A stretch of 34,727 bases of DNA, from assembly GCA_023663205.1 (NCBI GenBank), contig JAMPHX010000008.1:1-34727 (forward strand), written 5' to 3'. The position numbers and the translations under genes are program-made. The first letter of the stretch is position 1. Each line of letters starts with the position of its first letter. Below the pieces are notes generated by a model. It saw only the letters and a program-made list of their open reading frames with translations. It searched no databases and was not told the DNA's origin. Shown one piece after another: positions 16,712 through 24,028 of this stretch. Source of the DNA: Corallococcus sp. GTDB taxonomy: Bacteria > Bacillota > Clostridia > Christensenellales > CAG-314.

Positions 16712-16823
16712 GGCGTATTACAACGCGTCTTCGATGTAAAGACCGATGCCCCAAAGATTGACGAGCGCACGTTTGTGTGCATTGCAGGCAATTTATATTT
16801 TGTGTACGGCATTATTCTTGTGT

Positions 16824-16869
16824 CCGTAACGCGTAAACCACAAGGTAAATACGCTTACGGGCGTTTTTT
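16824..16869 (+). terminator. Riboswitch-controlled intrinsic terminator
   Basis: CCGTAA-c-GCGTA (16824-16835) pairs with TACGC-TTACGG (16850-16860), an 11-bp stem with one bulged C, followed by GCG and six Ts (16864-16869). It lies about 110 nt after the aptamer and 10 nt before the lipoprotein ribosome site. This points to control by transcription termination. Confidence 0.8.
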
Positions 16870-16892
16870 ATTACAAAAAAAGGAGAAAAATT

Positions 16893-17369
16893 ATGAAAAA
16901 ATCAAACAAAATTTTTGTTGCGCTGTTGGCGGTTGCAATGGCAGTTACCTGTTTGTTTGCGTTTGCCGCGTGCGAAGAAAACCAACCTCTTGAAGGCACG
17001 GTAAAAATTTACGTCGGAGACAAAATGTACTCCGTAAACTTAAAAGAGGCTCAAATGAACACGGGCAACAGTGTTTTTGACGCTTTGGAATACATTAGCA
17101 GTACAGACAAAACATTTACTTATCAAGGCTCGTTTTCCGGCACAGGCGCGTTTATCAGTTCAATAGGCTCGCTTGTTCCCGATACATCTGTCGGAGAGTA
17201 CGTTGCTTTTTATATGAATGACTCTACAAAGAAGGACGTTTCCGCTTGGGCTCTTCCCGACGAAACGGTAGAAGGAACTACCGTGTATTACAGCGGTTAC
17301 GGTATATCGGGAGTAAAACTTACCGACGGATTGGTTGCATACTTCAAACTTGTAGTTTACAACGGATGA
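16893..17369 (+). CDS. DUF4430-domain lipoprotein, predicted cobalamin-binding
   Basis: A 158-residue lipoprotein. The signal peptide (MKKSNKIFVALLAVAM...) ends in a lipobox AFAAC with the lipidated Cys at residue 27. The rest is a DUF4430/transcobalamin-C-like beta domain: VKIYVGDKMYSVNL, NTGNSVFDALEYI, GAFISSIGSLVPD, YVAFYMND, YYSGYGISGVKLTDGLV. The domain is named for likeness to the C-terminal domain of B12 carriers such as transcobalamin and intrinsic factor. AAAGGAG is well placed. Control by a cobalamin riboswitch and a 4-base overlap with an ECF S component make a cell-surface cobalamin capture role likely. Confidence 0.88.
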   Translation: MKKSNKIFVALLAVAMAVTCLFAFAACEENQPLEGTVKIYVGDKMYSVNLKEAQMNTGNSVFDALEYISSTDKTFTYQGSFSGTGAFISSIGSLVPDTSVGEYVAFYMNDSTKKDVSAWALPDETVEGTTVYYSGYGISGVKLTDGLVAYFKLVVYNG

Positions 17370-17944
17370 CGGAAAAGAGCGCATACAAAAATACGACAAA
17401 AATCATTGCCGTAATTGCAATTTACGCCGCTTTACTTTTGGGAGCAAAGGAAGCGCTTGCGTTTATTCCCAATGTGGAAATAGTAACGGTACTGCTTGCG
17501 ACGCTGTCATTTACTTTCGGAATGCTTTACGCGTTGCCTGCGGCGTTGGTATTTGTCACGCTGGAAATGCTGCTGTACGGGTTCGGCACGTGGGTATTTG
17601 CCTATATGGTGCATTGGCCGGCAGTAGCCGTGGTATTCGGTTTGCTGCGCAGGGTAAACTTCAAGCGCAAAGGAGCAATGCTGGGGGCGGCTATCGGCTG
17701 TGCGGTGGTGCTTACGCTGTGCTTCGGAGTGCTGACCTCTGTATTGGATACGTTTTTGAGTTATTCGGGCAGTTCGGGGTTCAAAGTGGTGTTGGACGAC
17801 TTTTGGTACCGATTCGGCGTTTTGTATGCACGGGGTATTGTGTTTTTTGCAATACACGTCGTATCTAATGCCGCGCTTTTTGCGGCGACGTTTTTGGCGT
17901 TAAACAAAGCGCTTACAAAATGCAAAGTTTCATTGGAACTGTAA
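17366..17944 (+). CDS. ECF transporter S component, predicted cobalamin-specific
   Basis: A 192-residue integral membrane protein with about six helices, of the S-component type used by energy-coupling factor vitamin transporters. The start KIIAVIAIYAALLLGAKEAL matches the first helix, which usually holds the Ala-rich coupling motif for EcfT; FTFGMLYALPAALVF and the later helices follow. Its ATG overlaps the TGA of the DUF4430 gene (ATGA), so both are translated together under the cobalamin riboswitch. No EcfA, EcfA' or EcfT genes lie nearby, so it should use a shared (group II) module encoded elsewhere. Cobalamin specificity is inferred from the riboswitch and the partner. Confidence 0.87.
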   Translation: MTEKSAYKNTTKIIAVIAIYAALLLGAKEALAFIPNVEIVTVLLATLSFTFGMLYALPAALVFVTLEMLLYGFGTWVFAYMVHWPAVAVVFGLLRRVNFKRKGAMLGAAIGCAVVLTLCFGVLTSVLDTFLSYSGSSGFKVVLDDFWYRFGVLYARGIVFFAIHVVSNAALFAATFLALNKALTKCKVSLEL

Positions 17945-18064
17945 ACTATGCCTGTTTTGCCGTACGGCCGAGCGAAGCAGACGAAGCGCCGTACGGGAAT
18001 AACAACCCCAACGGCGGGTTTTAACAGGTACGCTATGACTGCGGTTACAAAATTCAAAATGACG

Positions 18065-18104
18065 TTTGCGTCCCTCGCGTAATGCGCGGGACGCAAATTT
18101 TTTT
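18065..18104 (+). terminator. Intrinsic terminator of the B12 uptake unit
   Basis: TTTGCGTCCC (18065-18074) pairs with GGGACGCAAA (18088-18097); an inner CGC/GCG pairs across one mismatch. Seven Ts (18098-18104) follow. A second inverted repeat, CCGTACGGC/GCCGTACGG, lies upstream at about 17960-17995. Confidence 0.9.
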
Positions 18105-18116
18105 GCTTGCATTATT

Positions 18117-18145
18117 TTGACAAAGATGCGCCGTTGAATTATAAT
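18117..18145 (+). promoter_or_regulatory. Perfect-consensus SigA promoter, upstream of proS
   Basis: TTGACA (18117-18122), 17-nt spacer, TATAAT (18140-18145), just after the previous terminator. It lies about 350 nt before the proS start codon. Confidence 0.88.
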
Positions 18146-18151
18146 AATAAA

Positions 18152-18497
18152 ATAACAGCAGTAAATACCGTGCCGACAGATGATTATTGCTAATTGACGG
18201 TTATAACACCGTATCACGGTAATAGAAAGTAATTTGCAAAACGCCTCATACGTGTACGGTATAATAATGCTATATTATTAATAGTAGATACAGTGTTGAT
18301 AAATATCTGCGGCAAGCCGATTGTTATTACACCGTATCGCGGTAATAGGCAAATAATTAGACCAATTTGTGTGCGATTAACGGTAACATACCGAATAATA
18401 GGCATTGATACAATAACATTTGCTTGCAGGGTAAGGCAACTTGCGGAGCGCAGTCGATGTTGCATACAATTACAACAAAATTTTACGGAGAATATTT
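18152..18497 (+). other. Long proS leader with repeated near-palindromes
   Basis: About 345 nt with no reading frame of note. CACCGTATCRCGGTAATAG occurs at 18207-18225 and 18330-18348 (one difference), each able to fold as ACCGT-atc-RCGGT. A third hairpin, CGGTaacatACCG, lies near 18382. The T-box consensus expected before many aminoacyl-tRNA synthetase genes was not found. A second TATAAT at about 18261 could be an internal promoter. Confidence 0.55.
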
Positions 18498-19937
18498 ATG
18501 GCAGAAAAACAGTTTGTAAAAGAAGTTGCCGATATGAAATCGGATTTTCCCCAGTGGTATACCGACGTTGTAATAAAAACTCAGTTGGTAGATTACGGTC
18601 CCGTCAAGGGAACAATGGTAATACGTCCGTACGGTTACGCCATTTGGGAGAATATTCAAAAGCAACTGGATGCGCGTTTCAAAGCAACGGGACACCAAAA
18701 TGCGTATTTCCCCGCGCTTATTCCCGAAAGTCTGCTCAAAAAGGAAGCGGAACACGTTGAGGGTTTTGCTCCCGAAGTTGCAATGGTAACAAAGGCAGGC
18801 GGCGAAACTCTTGCGGAACCGCTTGTGTTTCGTCCTACAAGCGAAACCATCATTTGCAGTATGTACAGCAAGTGGGTAAACAGTTACCGCGATTTGCCGC
18901 TCAAACTAAACCAATGGGCAAACGTCGTGCGGTGGGAAAAGACAACCCGTCCGTTTTTGCGTACAAGCGAGTTTTTGTGGCAGGAAGGACATACCGTACA
19001 CGCCACCAAGGAAGAATCGGAAAAAGAAACATTGGATATGCTGTATCTGTACCGTGACTTTGCAAAGGACGTTTTGGCTTTGCCTACTTTTGTTGGGAGA
19101 AAAAGCGAAAAGGAAAAATTTGCCGGTGCGGACGCCACATACGGTATGGAAGCAATGATGCTTGACGGCAAAAGTTTGCAGGCAGGCACAACGCACCATT
19201 TCGGGCAGAAGTTCAGCCGCGCGTACGACATACAGTTTTTGGATAAGGACGGTACTCACAAATACGTGTGGCAATCCAGTTGGGGAGTATCGACTCGTCT
19301 TATCGGCGCAATAATAATGGCGCACGGCGACCAACGCGGATTGGTATTGCCGCCTATGGTTGCGCCTATTCAGGCAATAGTAATACCCGTTGCCGCACAC
19401 AAGGAGGGCGTAACGGAAAAATCGCGCCAAGTAGTCGATAATCTCTCCGCCGCAGGCATACGCGCCGAGGGCGACTTTACCGACCAATCACCGGGTTGGA
19501 AGTTTAACCAATGGGAGATGAAGGGCGTACCCGTGCGTTTGGAACTCGGACCGCGCGACATCGAAAACGGCGTTGCGACGGTTGTAAGACGTGATACTTT
19601 GGAAAAATTTACATTGCCTCTTTGCGGAATAGAAACGGCAATTGCCGATTTGCTCAAACGTATTCAAACAGAAATGTACGACAAATCGCTCAAATTCCGC
19701 GACAGTCACGTAAGGGTGGCGCACAATGTGGAAGAACTGGAAGCCGCGCTTAACGACGGATGTTTTGCCAAAGTTGTTTGGGACAAAGACGCCGATTGCG
19801 AAGCGGAACTTAAACAAAAGTTGCAGGCAACGGTAAGGGTAATGTTGGAGAAAGAAGAACCTTTCCAAAAGCAATGCACCGTCTGCGGCAAAACGGCAAA
19901 AGAACCCGTAGTGGCTTTGGTGGCAAGAGCATATTAG
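18498..19937 (+). CDS. proS: Prolyl-tRNA synthetase, archaeal/eukaryal type
   Basis: Charges tRNA-Pro with proline. At 479 residues without the large bacterial editing insertion, it belongs to the short archaeal/eukaryal-like ProRS type found in some Clostridia. Class II motif 2 is RWEKTTRPFLRTSEFLWQEGHT and motif 3 HGDQRGLVLPPMVAPIQ. The C-terminal domain has CTVCGK and ends in a Tyr, as in this type, where that terminal Tyr reaches the active site. ACGGAG is 8 nt before ATG 18498. It ends in TAG, again supporting TAG as a true stop here. Confidence 0.95.
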   Translation: MAEKQFVKEVADMKSDFPQWYTDVVIKTQLVDYGPVKGTMVIRPYGYAIWENIQKQLDARFKATGHQNAYFPALIPESLLKKEAEHVEGFAPEVAMVTKAGGETLAEPLVFRPTSETIICSMYSKWVNSYRDLPLKLNQWANVVRWEKTTRPFLRTSEFLWQEGHTVHATKEESEKETLDMLYLYRDFAKDVLALPTFVGRKSEKEKFAGADATYGMEAMMLDGKSLQAGTTHHFGQKFSRAYDIQFLDKDGTHKYVWQSSWGVSTRLIGAIIMAHGDQRGLVLPPMVAPIQAIVIPVAAHKEGVTEKSRQVVDNLSAAGIRAEGDFTDQSPGWKFNQWEMKGVPVRLELGPRDIENGVATVVRRDTLEKFTLPLCGIETAIADLLKRIQTEMYDKSLKFRDSHVRVAHNVEELEAALNDGCFAKVVWDKDADCEAELKQKLQATVRVMLEKEEPFQKQCTVCGKTAKEPVVALVARAY

Positions 19938-19940
19938 CGG

Positions 19941-20030
19941 ACCAAAGCGACGAAGCAATCTAAGTCGGTGCCAAAACGCCAATGCAACGGCTAAACTCGC
20001 CGATTGCGCCGCCTACGTTCGCAATGACGG
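19941..20030 (-). repeat. Partial copy of a dispersed inverted-repeat element
   Basis: Begins 3 nt after the proS stop. On the minus strand it reads CCGTCATTGCGAA at 20030 and GATTGCTTCGTCGCTTTGG at the other end (19960-19942). These are the two ends of a widespread intergenic repeat whose chance translation contains HCERSEAIH. The middle is unlike the copy at 20072 and one terminal repeat is degraded. Confidence 0.6.
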
Positions 20031-20071
20031 GCGGATGTGTAAATTTCAATTTATCGGGTAGTATGGCTGTA

Positions 20072-20158
20072 CCGTCTTTGCGAGGCAACTTATTGCCGAA
20101 ACAATTCTGAAAACTTTGCTTTATCGTATGGATTGCTTCACTGCGTTCGCAATGACGG
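20072..20158. repeat. MITE-like 87-bp inverted-repeat element
   Basis: CCGTCTTTGCGA at 20072-20083 is an inverted match (one mismatch) to TCGCAATGACGG at 20147-20158. The element is flanked on both sides by TA, consistent with a TA target duplication. It contains GGATTGCTTC next to its right end, as in the common CGTCATTGCGA-type dispersed repeats. It is non-coding; any transposase would act in trans. Confidence 0.7.
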
Positions 20159-20302
20159 TATGGGCGGAATACGGCTTGCAATGACTAAGAAGATATGCAA
20201 ATTACAGTATTTTTCCTCTAATATATTAAAACAAGTCGGTAGGTATTAAACAAAACTTTTGAGGGTATAAATAAAATATATCGAAAATCGTCTTTTAGAA
20301 GA

Positions 20303-20331
20303 TTGACGGCAAATACGGAATAAGTTATAAT
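20303..20331 (+). promoter_or_regulatory. SigA promoter of the FMN-binding lipoprotein gene
   Basis: TTGACG (20303-20308), 17-nt spacer, TATAAT (20326-20331). The leader is about 40 nt and ends in AAGGAG, so strong expression is expected. Confidence 0.85.
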
Positions 20332-20378
20332 AACTGCGATTTCAAAAAATCAAATTAAATTATTAAGGAGAAATGAAA

Positions 20379-20882
20379 ATGAAAAGAAGTAAAATTCTTG
20401 TACTGATGCTTGCATTGGTTTTGGCATTTTCGGCAGTTGCACTTTGTGCGTGCGGCGGCGGAAAAGACGGCACTGCAGAAGGCGAATACAGTTACTTTGC
20501 TTGGGATTATACTGCTAACAAACCCGGCACAACCAACAAATACGGCTGCAAAGTAACCGTTACTGTTGAAGAAGGCAAAATCACTCAAATCAAAATTGCC
20601 GAAGATACAGACACATATTACAACCTTTCCGCAAATTGGGGAGACAAGGATACTTGGACTAACGGCGCAAACGCGTTTACGCAAGGTTTTGTAAACATGA
20701 CTCCTGCAGACGTTATGAAAATAAAGGTTGCTACCGCAGCCGCTGATGATGCAGAAAATCGTACACCTAAGGGACAACCCAGCGGAATTACGGGATGCGA
20801 TACTTATGTTACAGGCGCTACTCAATCCAGCGGTCGTTTTGTTCTTGCTTTGCAAAACGCATTGAGCAAATTGGGTTGGTAA
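20379..20882 (+). CDS. FMN-binding-domain lipoprotein with flavinylation motif
   Basis: A 167-residue surface lipoprotein. The signal peptide ends in LCAC, a lipobox with the lipidated Cys near residue 26, and GGG follows. The rest is an FMN-binding domain like NqrC, RnfG and PplA: CKVTVTVEEGKITQIKIAEDTDTYY, then near the end GCDTYVTGATQSSGR. The S/TGAT motif holds the Thr to which ApbE attaches FMN by a phosphoester bond. AAGGAG (20365-20370) is 8 nt before ATG 20379, preferred over ATG 20373. Strong promoter and its own terminator suggest that it is made in excess of the ApbE fusion encoded just downstream, its likely modifying enzyme. Confidence 0.85.
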   Translation: MKRSKILVLMLALVLAFSAVALCACGGGKDGTAEGEYSYFAWDYTANKPGTTNKYGCKVTVTVEEGKITQIKIAEDTDTYYNLSANWGDKDTWTNGANAFTQGFVNMTPADVMKIKVATAAADDAENRTPKGQPSGITGCDTYVTGATQSSGRFVLALQNALSKLGW

Positions 20883-20916
20883 TTCGGTTCCATAGGAAAA
20901 ATCAATTACACACAAC

Positions 20917-20947
20917 AAAAGCACTCGCAACTTGCGGGTGCTTTTTT
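20917..20947 (+). terminator. Intrinsic terminator after the FMN-binding lipoprotein
   Basis: AAAAGCACTCGCAA (20917-20930) pairs with TTGCGGGTGCTTTT from 20932, one G-U pair, single-base gap in the loop, followed by six Ts ending at 20947. It separates the lipoprotein from the ApbE fusion gene. Confidence 0.88.
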
Positions 20948-20994
20948 GCTGTCTGTCGGCAGTTTCGGTTTGGGCTTTTTCCAAACAAAATAGG

Positions 20995-21007
20995 AGTTGA
21001 CTCAACT
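20995..21007. promoter_or_regulatory. Perfect palindrome, possible operator
   Basis: AGTTGA-C-TCAACT is a 13-bp perfect palindrome 6 bp upstream of the -35 of the ApbE fusion promoter. The position suits a regulator site, but the protein is unknown. Confidence 0.4.
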
Positions 21008-21013
21008 TTTCGT

Positions 21014-21042
21014 TTGTCAAACGGGCGTTTTGCTGTTAAAAT
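21014..21042 (+). promoter_or_regulatory. Promoter of the ApbE fusion-Gx-kinase unit
   Basis: TTGTCA (21014-21019), 17-nt spacer, TAAAAT (21037-21042). The start would fall about 12 nt before the first ATG, leaving a very short leader with no Shine-Dalgarno sequence. Confidence 0.65.
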
Positions 21043-21060
21043 AAATATTACACAACCGAT

Positions 21061-23130
21061 ATGAGTAAATCAATGCAAATTTTACGTAACAAAACAAAAT
21101 TGAAAATATTTTTGGTTTCGGCGGTACTGGCGGTTACGCTGTTTTTTGTCGCGCTGTCGTGCGTCGCACAGCCGTTTGCCTTTGCCGAAAGCGACGGCTC
21201 ATATTTGATTGCCGATGCCGAGGGCGGCACAGAATCGTCCTCGCATATTTGCGCGCACAAATGTCCCGTATGCGGAGGGTGCGTATCTTCCTGTCAAATA
21301 GGCGAGTGCAAGGCAAAGTGCGGACACTTTTTCAATTTAAATTCCAATTCGCACGAGCACAGCGGTTTTGTATTCAGAAACACATATTTCGGCGCAAGCA
21401 ACATATCTTTGCAGTGCGACGTCTACAAAAAGAGCGCGTATATTACCGATTTTGACGTACTGAAAATCGGCGGCGACATAGATGCTTACGTAAAAAGAAT
21501 AGACTCGCTTGTAAATCCCCAATCGGCAGAGATACCGAGCGAGGAAAACCGAAGCGACATCTACCGCTTCAACAATGCGCAAAGCGGCGCAAAAGTTGCC
21601 GTTTCCGAGGAAACCGCCGAGATGTACCGCATTGCAAAAAAGATGTACGAAATGACCGACGGCGCATACAATCCCGCGTCCTACCGATTGGTGGATTTGT
21701 GGGGATTTTCTGCGCGAACATACTGCCGCGACGGCAACTTGCCTTACGACCGCAAATGGAAAGGCAACAGTCTGCCGCTGCCGGAAGATAAGTATGTACG
21801 GGAATTCAAAAAGTTGAGCGACTTTGCAAGCGTCGTACTTGTAAACGAGGGCGGACAAAACTACTTAGTCAAAAACTGTCCCGACGTAACGGTAGACGGA
21901 GTACGGTATTCTCAATGGCTGGATTTCGGCGGCGTCGCCAAAGGCTACGTTGCTGACGGTGTAGGTCAATTGCTCAAACAAAGCGGATTCGAACACTACT
22001 TTATCAATTGCGGAAGCAGCAGTATGGTATATACTTCCTACGAGGACGGCAGTCCCATAGGCGTAGGCTTTCAAAACCCGTATACGCTGTACAACACGTA
22101 TTTGCAAGCGGAAACCGCCGACGCAGGTATTTCCACAAGCGGACAGTATCAACGGCAATACTACGTGGATGGCAAAAGGTATTGTCACATCATCGACTGC
22201 AAGACGGGCAGACCCGTCGAATCGCCCATACAAAGTATTACGATTATCGGCGGGAAAGCAAGCGAAGCAGATTGCCTTACTACCGCGCTGACGATACTCG
22301 GCAGGGATAATCTTGTTGAATTTATGAACGGCAAATATTGTCACGACAACAAACTGACTGTTTTTGCGGCGGTTGACTCAGAGAGAGGCAATCAAATAAT
22401 AAGCAACAAAAACTCCGACGCATTTACGTTTGTAAACGATGAATTTGCTTTTGCAACTCAGGTAGTTCCCACAACAAACCCGAATCTGCTGCAACAGGAA
22501 ATAACTACCATTGTGGAATACAATCCCAAGGCAATGTCCAAAGCGCAGATACAAAAAACCGTTGTTATATGCGTTGTTTCGGTGTTTGCCGCGGCAATAG
22601 CGGTTTACTTGATAGTAAAAGTCGTGCGCAGCAAAAAAATTGCGCAAAGCGAAAGAATACGGCAGGTAAAGTCCGATAAATTTTTCCGTAAGACGGATTT
22701 GTTTGTATACGGTTTGGTTGCCGTTTTGATAGTTGTGCTGTTTGGCGTGTTTGTATTCGGCGCGGGGGACGGCGACGCCGCCGACAGAGTGCAGATAGTA
22801 ACATTCGGCGGACAGCAACTGTTTACGTACAGTGCGTCGGATGACAGATATGCCGTTTACGAAGTCAACTCGTTTGCGGTTGACGTAAAGCAAGAGGGTA
22901 ACGTCGTTACCGTCACCGTCAAGACATCCGGCGGCGGATTTAATGAAATAGAAATAAAACGCGAAGGCAACAAACTTACGGCAAATATGAAAGATTCCGA
23001 CTGCGGACTGCACAAAGAATGTGTAAATTATTTCCCCGCTATCACTGCAAAAGACGGCGTAATAGTGTGTCAGCCGCACGGAATAAAAGTTCTTGCGTCG
23101 GAAGACGGCAATTCGTATATATTGGTTTGA
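21061..23130 (+). CDS. apbE: Cys-rich / ApbE flavin transferase / NusG domain II fusion membrane protein
   Basis: A 689-residue three-part protein. A helix at about 15-33 anchors it. Residues 62-89 form a Cys/His cluster (HICAHKCPVCGGCVSSC...CKAKCGH), probably metal-binding. An ApbE domain follows at about 110-480, with TDGAYNP, DFGGVAKGYVADGV, HIIDCKTGRP and ADCLTTAL; ApbE moves FMN from FAD onto Thr of S/TGAT proteins outside the membrane. Helices at about 499-520 and 546-567 enclose a Lys/Arg-rich cytoplasmic loop. Residues 573-689 are a NusG domain II with DSDCGLHKECV and VIVCQPHGIKVLA. Usual ApbE is about 300-350 residues. Both catalytic parts should face outside. No Shine-Dalgarno is seen at ATG 21061 or ATG 21073. 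It lies directly before the Gx gene. Confidence 0.88.
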   Translation: MSKSMQILRNKTKLKIFLVSAVLAVTLFFVALSCVAQPFAFAESDGSYLIADAEGGTESSSHICAHKCPVCGGCVSSCQIGECKAKCGHFFNLNSNSHEHSGFVFRNTYFGASNISLQCDVYKKSAYITDFDVLKIGGDIDAYVKRIDSLVNPQSAEIPSEENRSDIYRFNNAQSGAKVAVSEETAEMYRIAKKMYEMTDGAYNPASYRLVDLWGFSARTYCRDGNLPYDRKWKGNSLPLPEDKYVREFKKLSDFASVVLVNEGGQNYLVKNCPDVTVDGVRYSQWLDFGGVAKGYVADGVGQLLKQSGFEHYFINCGSSSMVYTSYEDGSPIGVGFQNPYTLYNTYLQAETADAGISTSGQYQRQYYVDGKRYCHIIDCKTGRPVESPIQSITIIGGKASEADCLTTALTILGRDNLVEFMNGKYCHDNKLTVFAAVDSERGNQIISNKNSDAFTFVNDEFAFATQVVPTTNPNLLQQEITTIVEYNPKAMSKAQIQKTVVICVVSVFAAAIAVYLIVKVVRSKKIAQSERIRQVKSDKFFRKTDLFVYGLVAVLIVVLFGVFVFGAGDGDAADRVQIVTFGGQQLFTYSASDDRYAVYEVNSFAVDVKQEGNVVTVTVKTSGGGFNEIEIKREGNKLTANMKDSDCGLHKECVNYFPAITAKDGVIVCQPHGIKVLASEDGNSYILV

Positions 23131-23131
23131 T

Positions 23132-24028
23132 ATGGTAAAACTTACTGCAAAAAACAAATTTACTGCGCGGCGTATCGCAACCCTTGCCACGCTCACTGCA
23201 ATGAGCCTTGTTATGTTTATGGTGGAGTGCTTATTTCCCCCGTTGTTTTTGCCGGGGGCAAAAATGGGACTTTCCAACATATTTTCGCTGCTTACGCTGT
23301 TTGTATTGGGTCCCGTTGACGCAATAGTCGTTGTGATTGTGCGTACGACGCTGGGAAGTCTTATTACAGGCAATCTTTCCACTTTGCTGTACAGTCTTTC
23401 GGCAGGGCTTGTCAGCATATTGGCGGCGATAATTTTGGTTTACGTTTTGTACCCCAAGATTTCCGCAATAGCCGTTTCGGTAGTATCGGCGGTACTTCAC
23501 AATCTTACGCAAAACGTAGTGTTTTGTCTTATTTCGTCTACGCCGCAAATGTATTCGTATATGCCGTATCTTGCGCTTATAGGAGTGGTTGCGGGGTTGA
23601 TTGTAGGGTTTGCCGCAGTGCTTATAGTCAAAGCCGTTCCGCAGAGGATATTGTATTTGATGACGGACAAACCGATGTCCGACGGCAAAGTATCTGCGGA
23701 AGGGCAGAACTACTGCGGAACAATGAGCGAAAACATCGTGACGGAACCGTTTGACGGCGAACAAACAAATGCCGAACCGATAGGCACGTCAAACGGACAA
23801 ACGGAAAATAATTTTGGTTTTGCGCAACAGGGCAATACTGTTGCCGATTGCGCATATGAAAGTTCGGTACAAAACTCTGTCGAAAAGCAAGTTGACGACG
23901 AAACAGAAAGCCGCACGTCTGCGGCGGTAATAGAGAAACAAACGCAGGTTGACGGTAGCGTCTGCGGCAAAGAAACTATCTCGGAAAACAGTTTGTCGTC
24001 AAAGCAGGACGGGGGCGGCGACAAATGA
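23132..24028 (+). CDS. Gx transporter family membrane protein (EetB-like) with long C-terminal tail
   Basis: A 298-residue protein. Residues ~10-190 are hydrophobic, with about six helices of the Gx transporter family (formerly heptaprenyl diphosphate synthase component I): MFMVECLFPPLFLPGAKMGLSN and TLGSLITGNLSTLLYSLSAG, the latter rich in small residues. EetB of the Listeria electron-transfer operon belongs to this family. The last ~105 residues are hydrophilic and rich in Glu, Ser, Thr, Asn and Gln with no domain seen, which is unusual since relatives end near residue 180-190. It starts 1 nt after the ApbE-NusG_II stop and its TGA overlaps the kinase ATG. The usual partner is a NusG_II protein; here that is the fusion. 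Confidence 0.83.
   Translation: MVKLTAKNKFTARRIATLATLTAMSLVMFMVECLFPPLFLPGAKMGLSNIFSLLTLFVLGPVDAIVVVIVRTTLGSLITGNLSTLLYSLSAGLVSILAAIILVYVLYPKISAIAVSVVSAVLHNLTQNVVFCLISSTPQMYSYMPYLALIGVVAGLIVGFAAVLIVKAVPQRILYLMTDKPMSDGKVSAEGQNYCGTMSENIVTEPFDGEQTNAEPIGTSNGQTENNFGFAQQGNTVADCAYESSVQNSVEKQVDDETESRTSAAVIEKQTQVDGSVCGKETISENSLSSKQDGGGDK

Noticed and set aside
16362..16754. Minus-strand 130-codon frame
   Set aside because: It runs antisense through the promoter and the cobalamin riboswitch, has no ribosome site and has no recognisable sequence.
18152..18497. T-box riboswitch for proS
   Set aside because: The length suits it, but the conserved T-box sequence (GGTGGNACCGCG-like) is absent.
18441..18497. 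N-terminal extension of proS
   Set aside because: ATG 18498 has an ACGGAG site 8 nt upstream and matches the family start; the extension lies in the leader.
19960..20181. Minus-strand frame containing HCERSEAIH
   Set aside because: This string is the chance translation of a dispersed intergenic repeat, not a gene.
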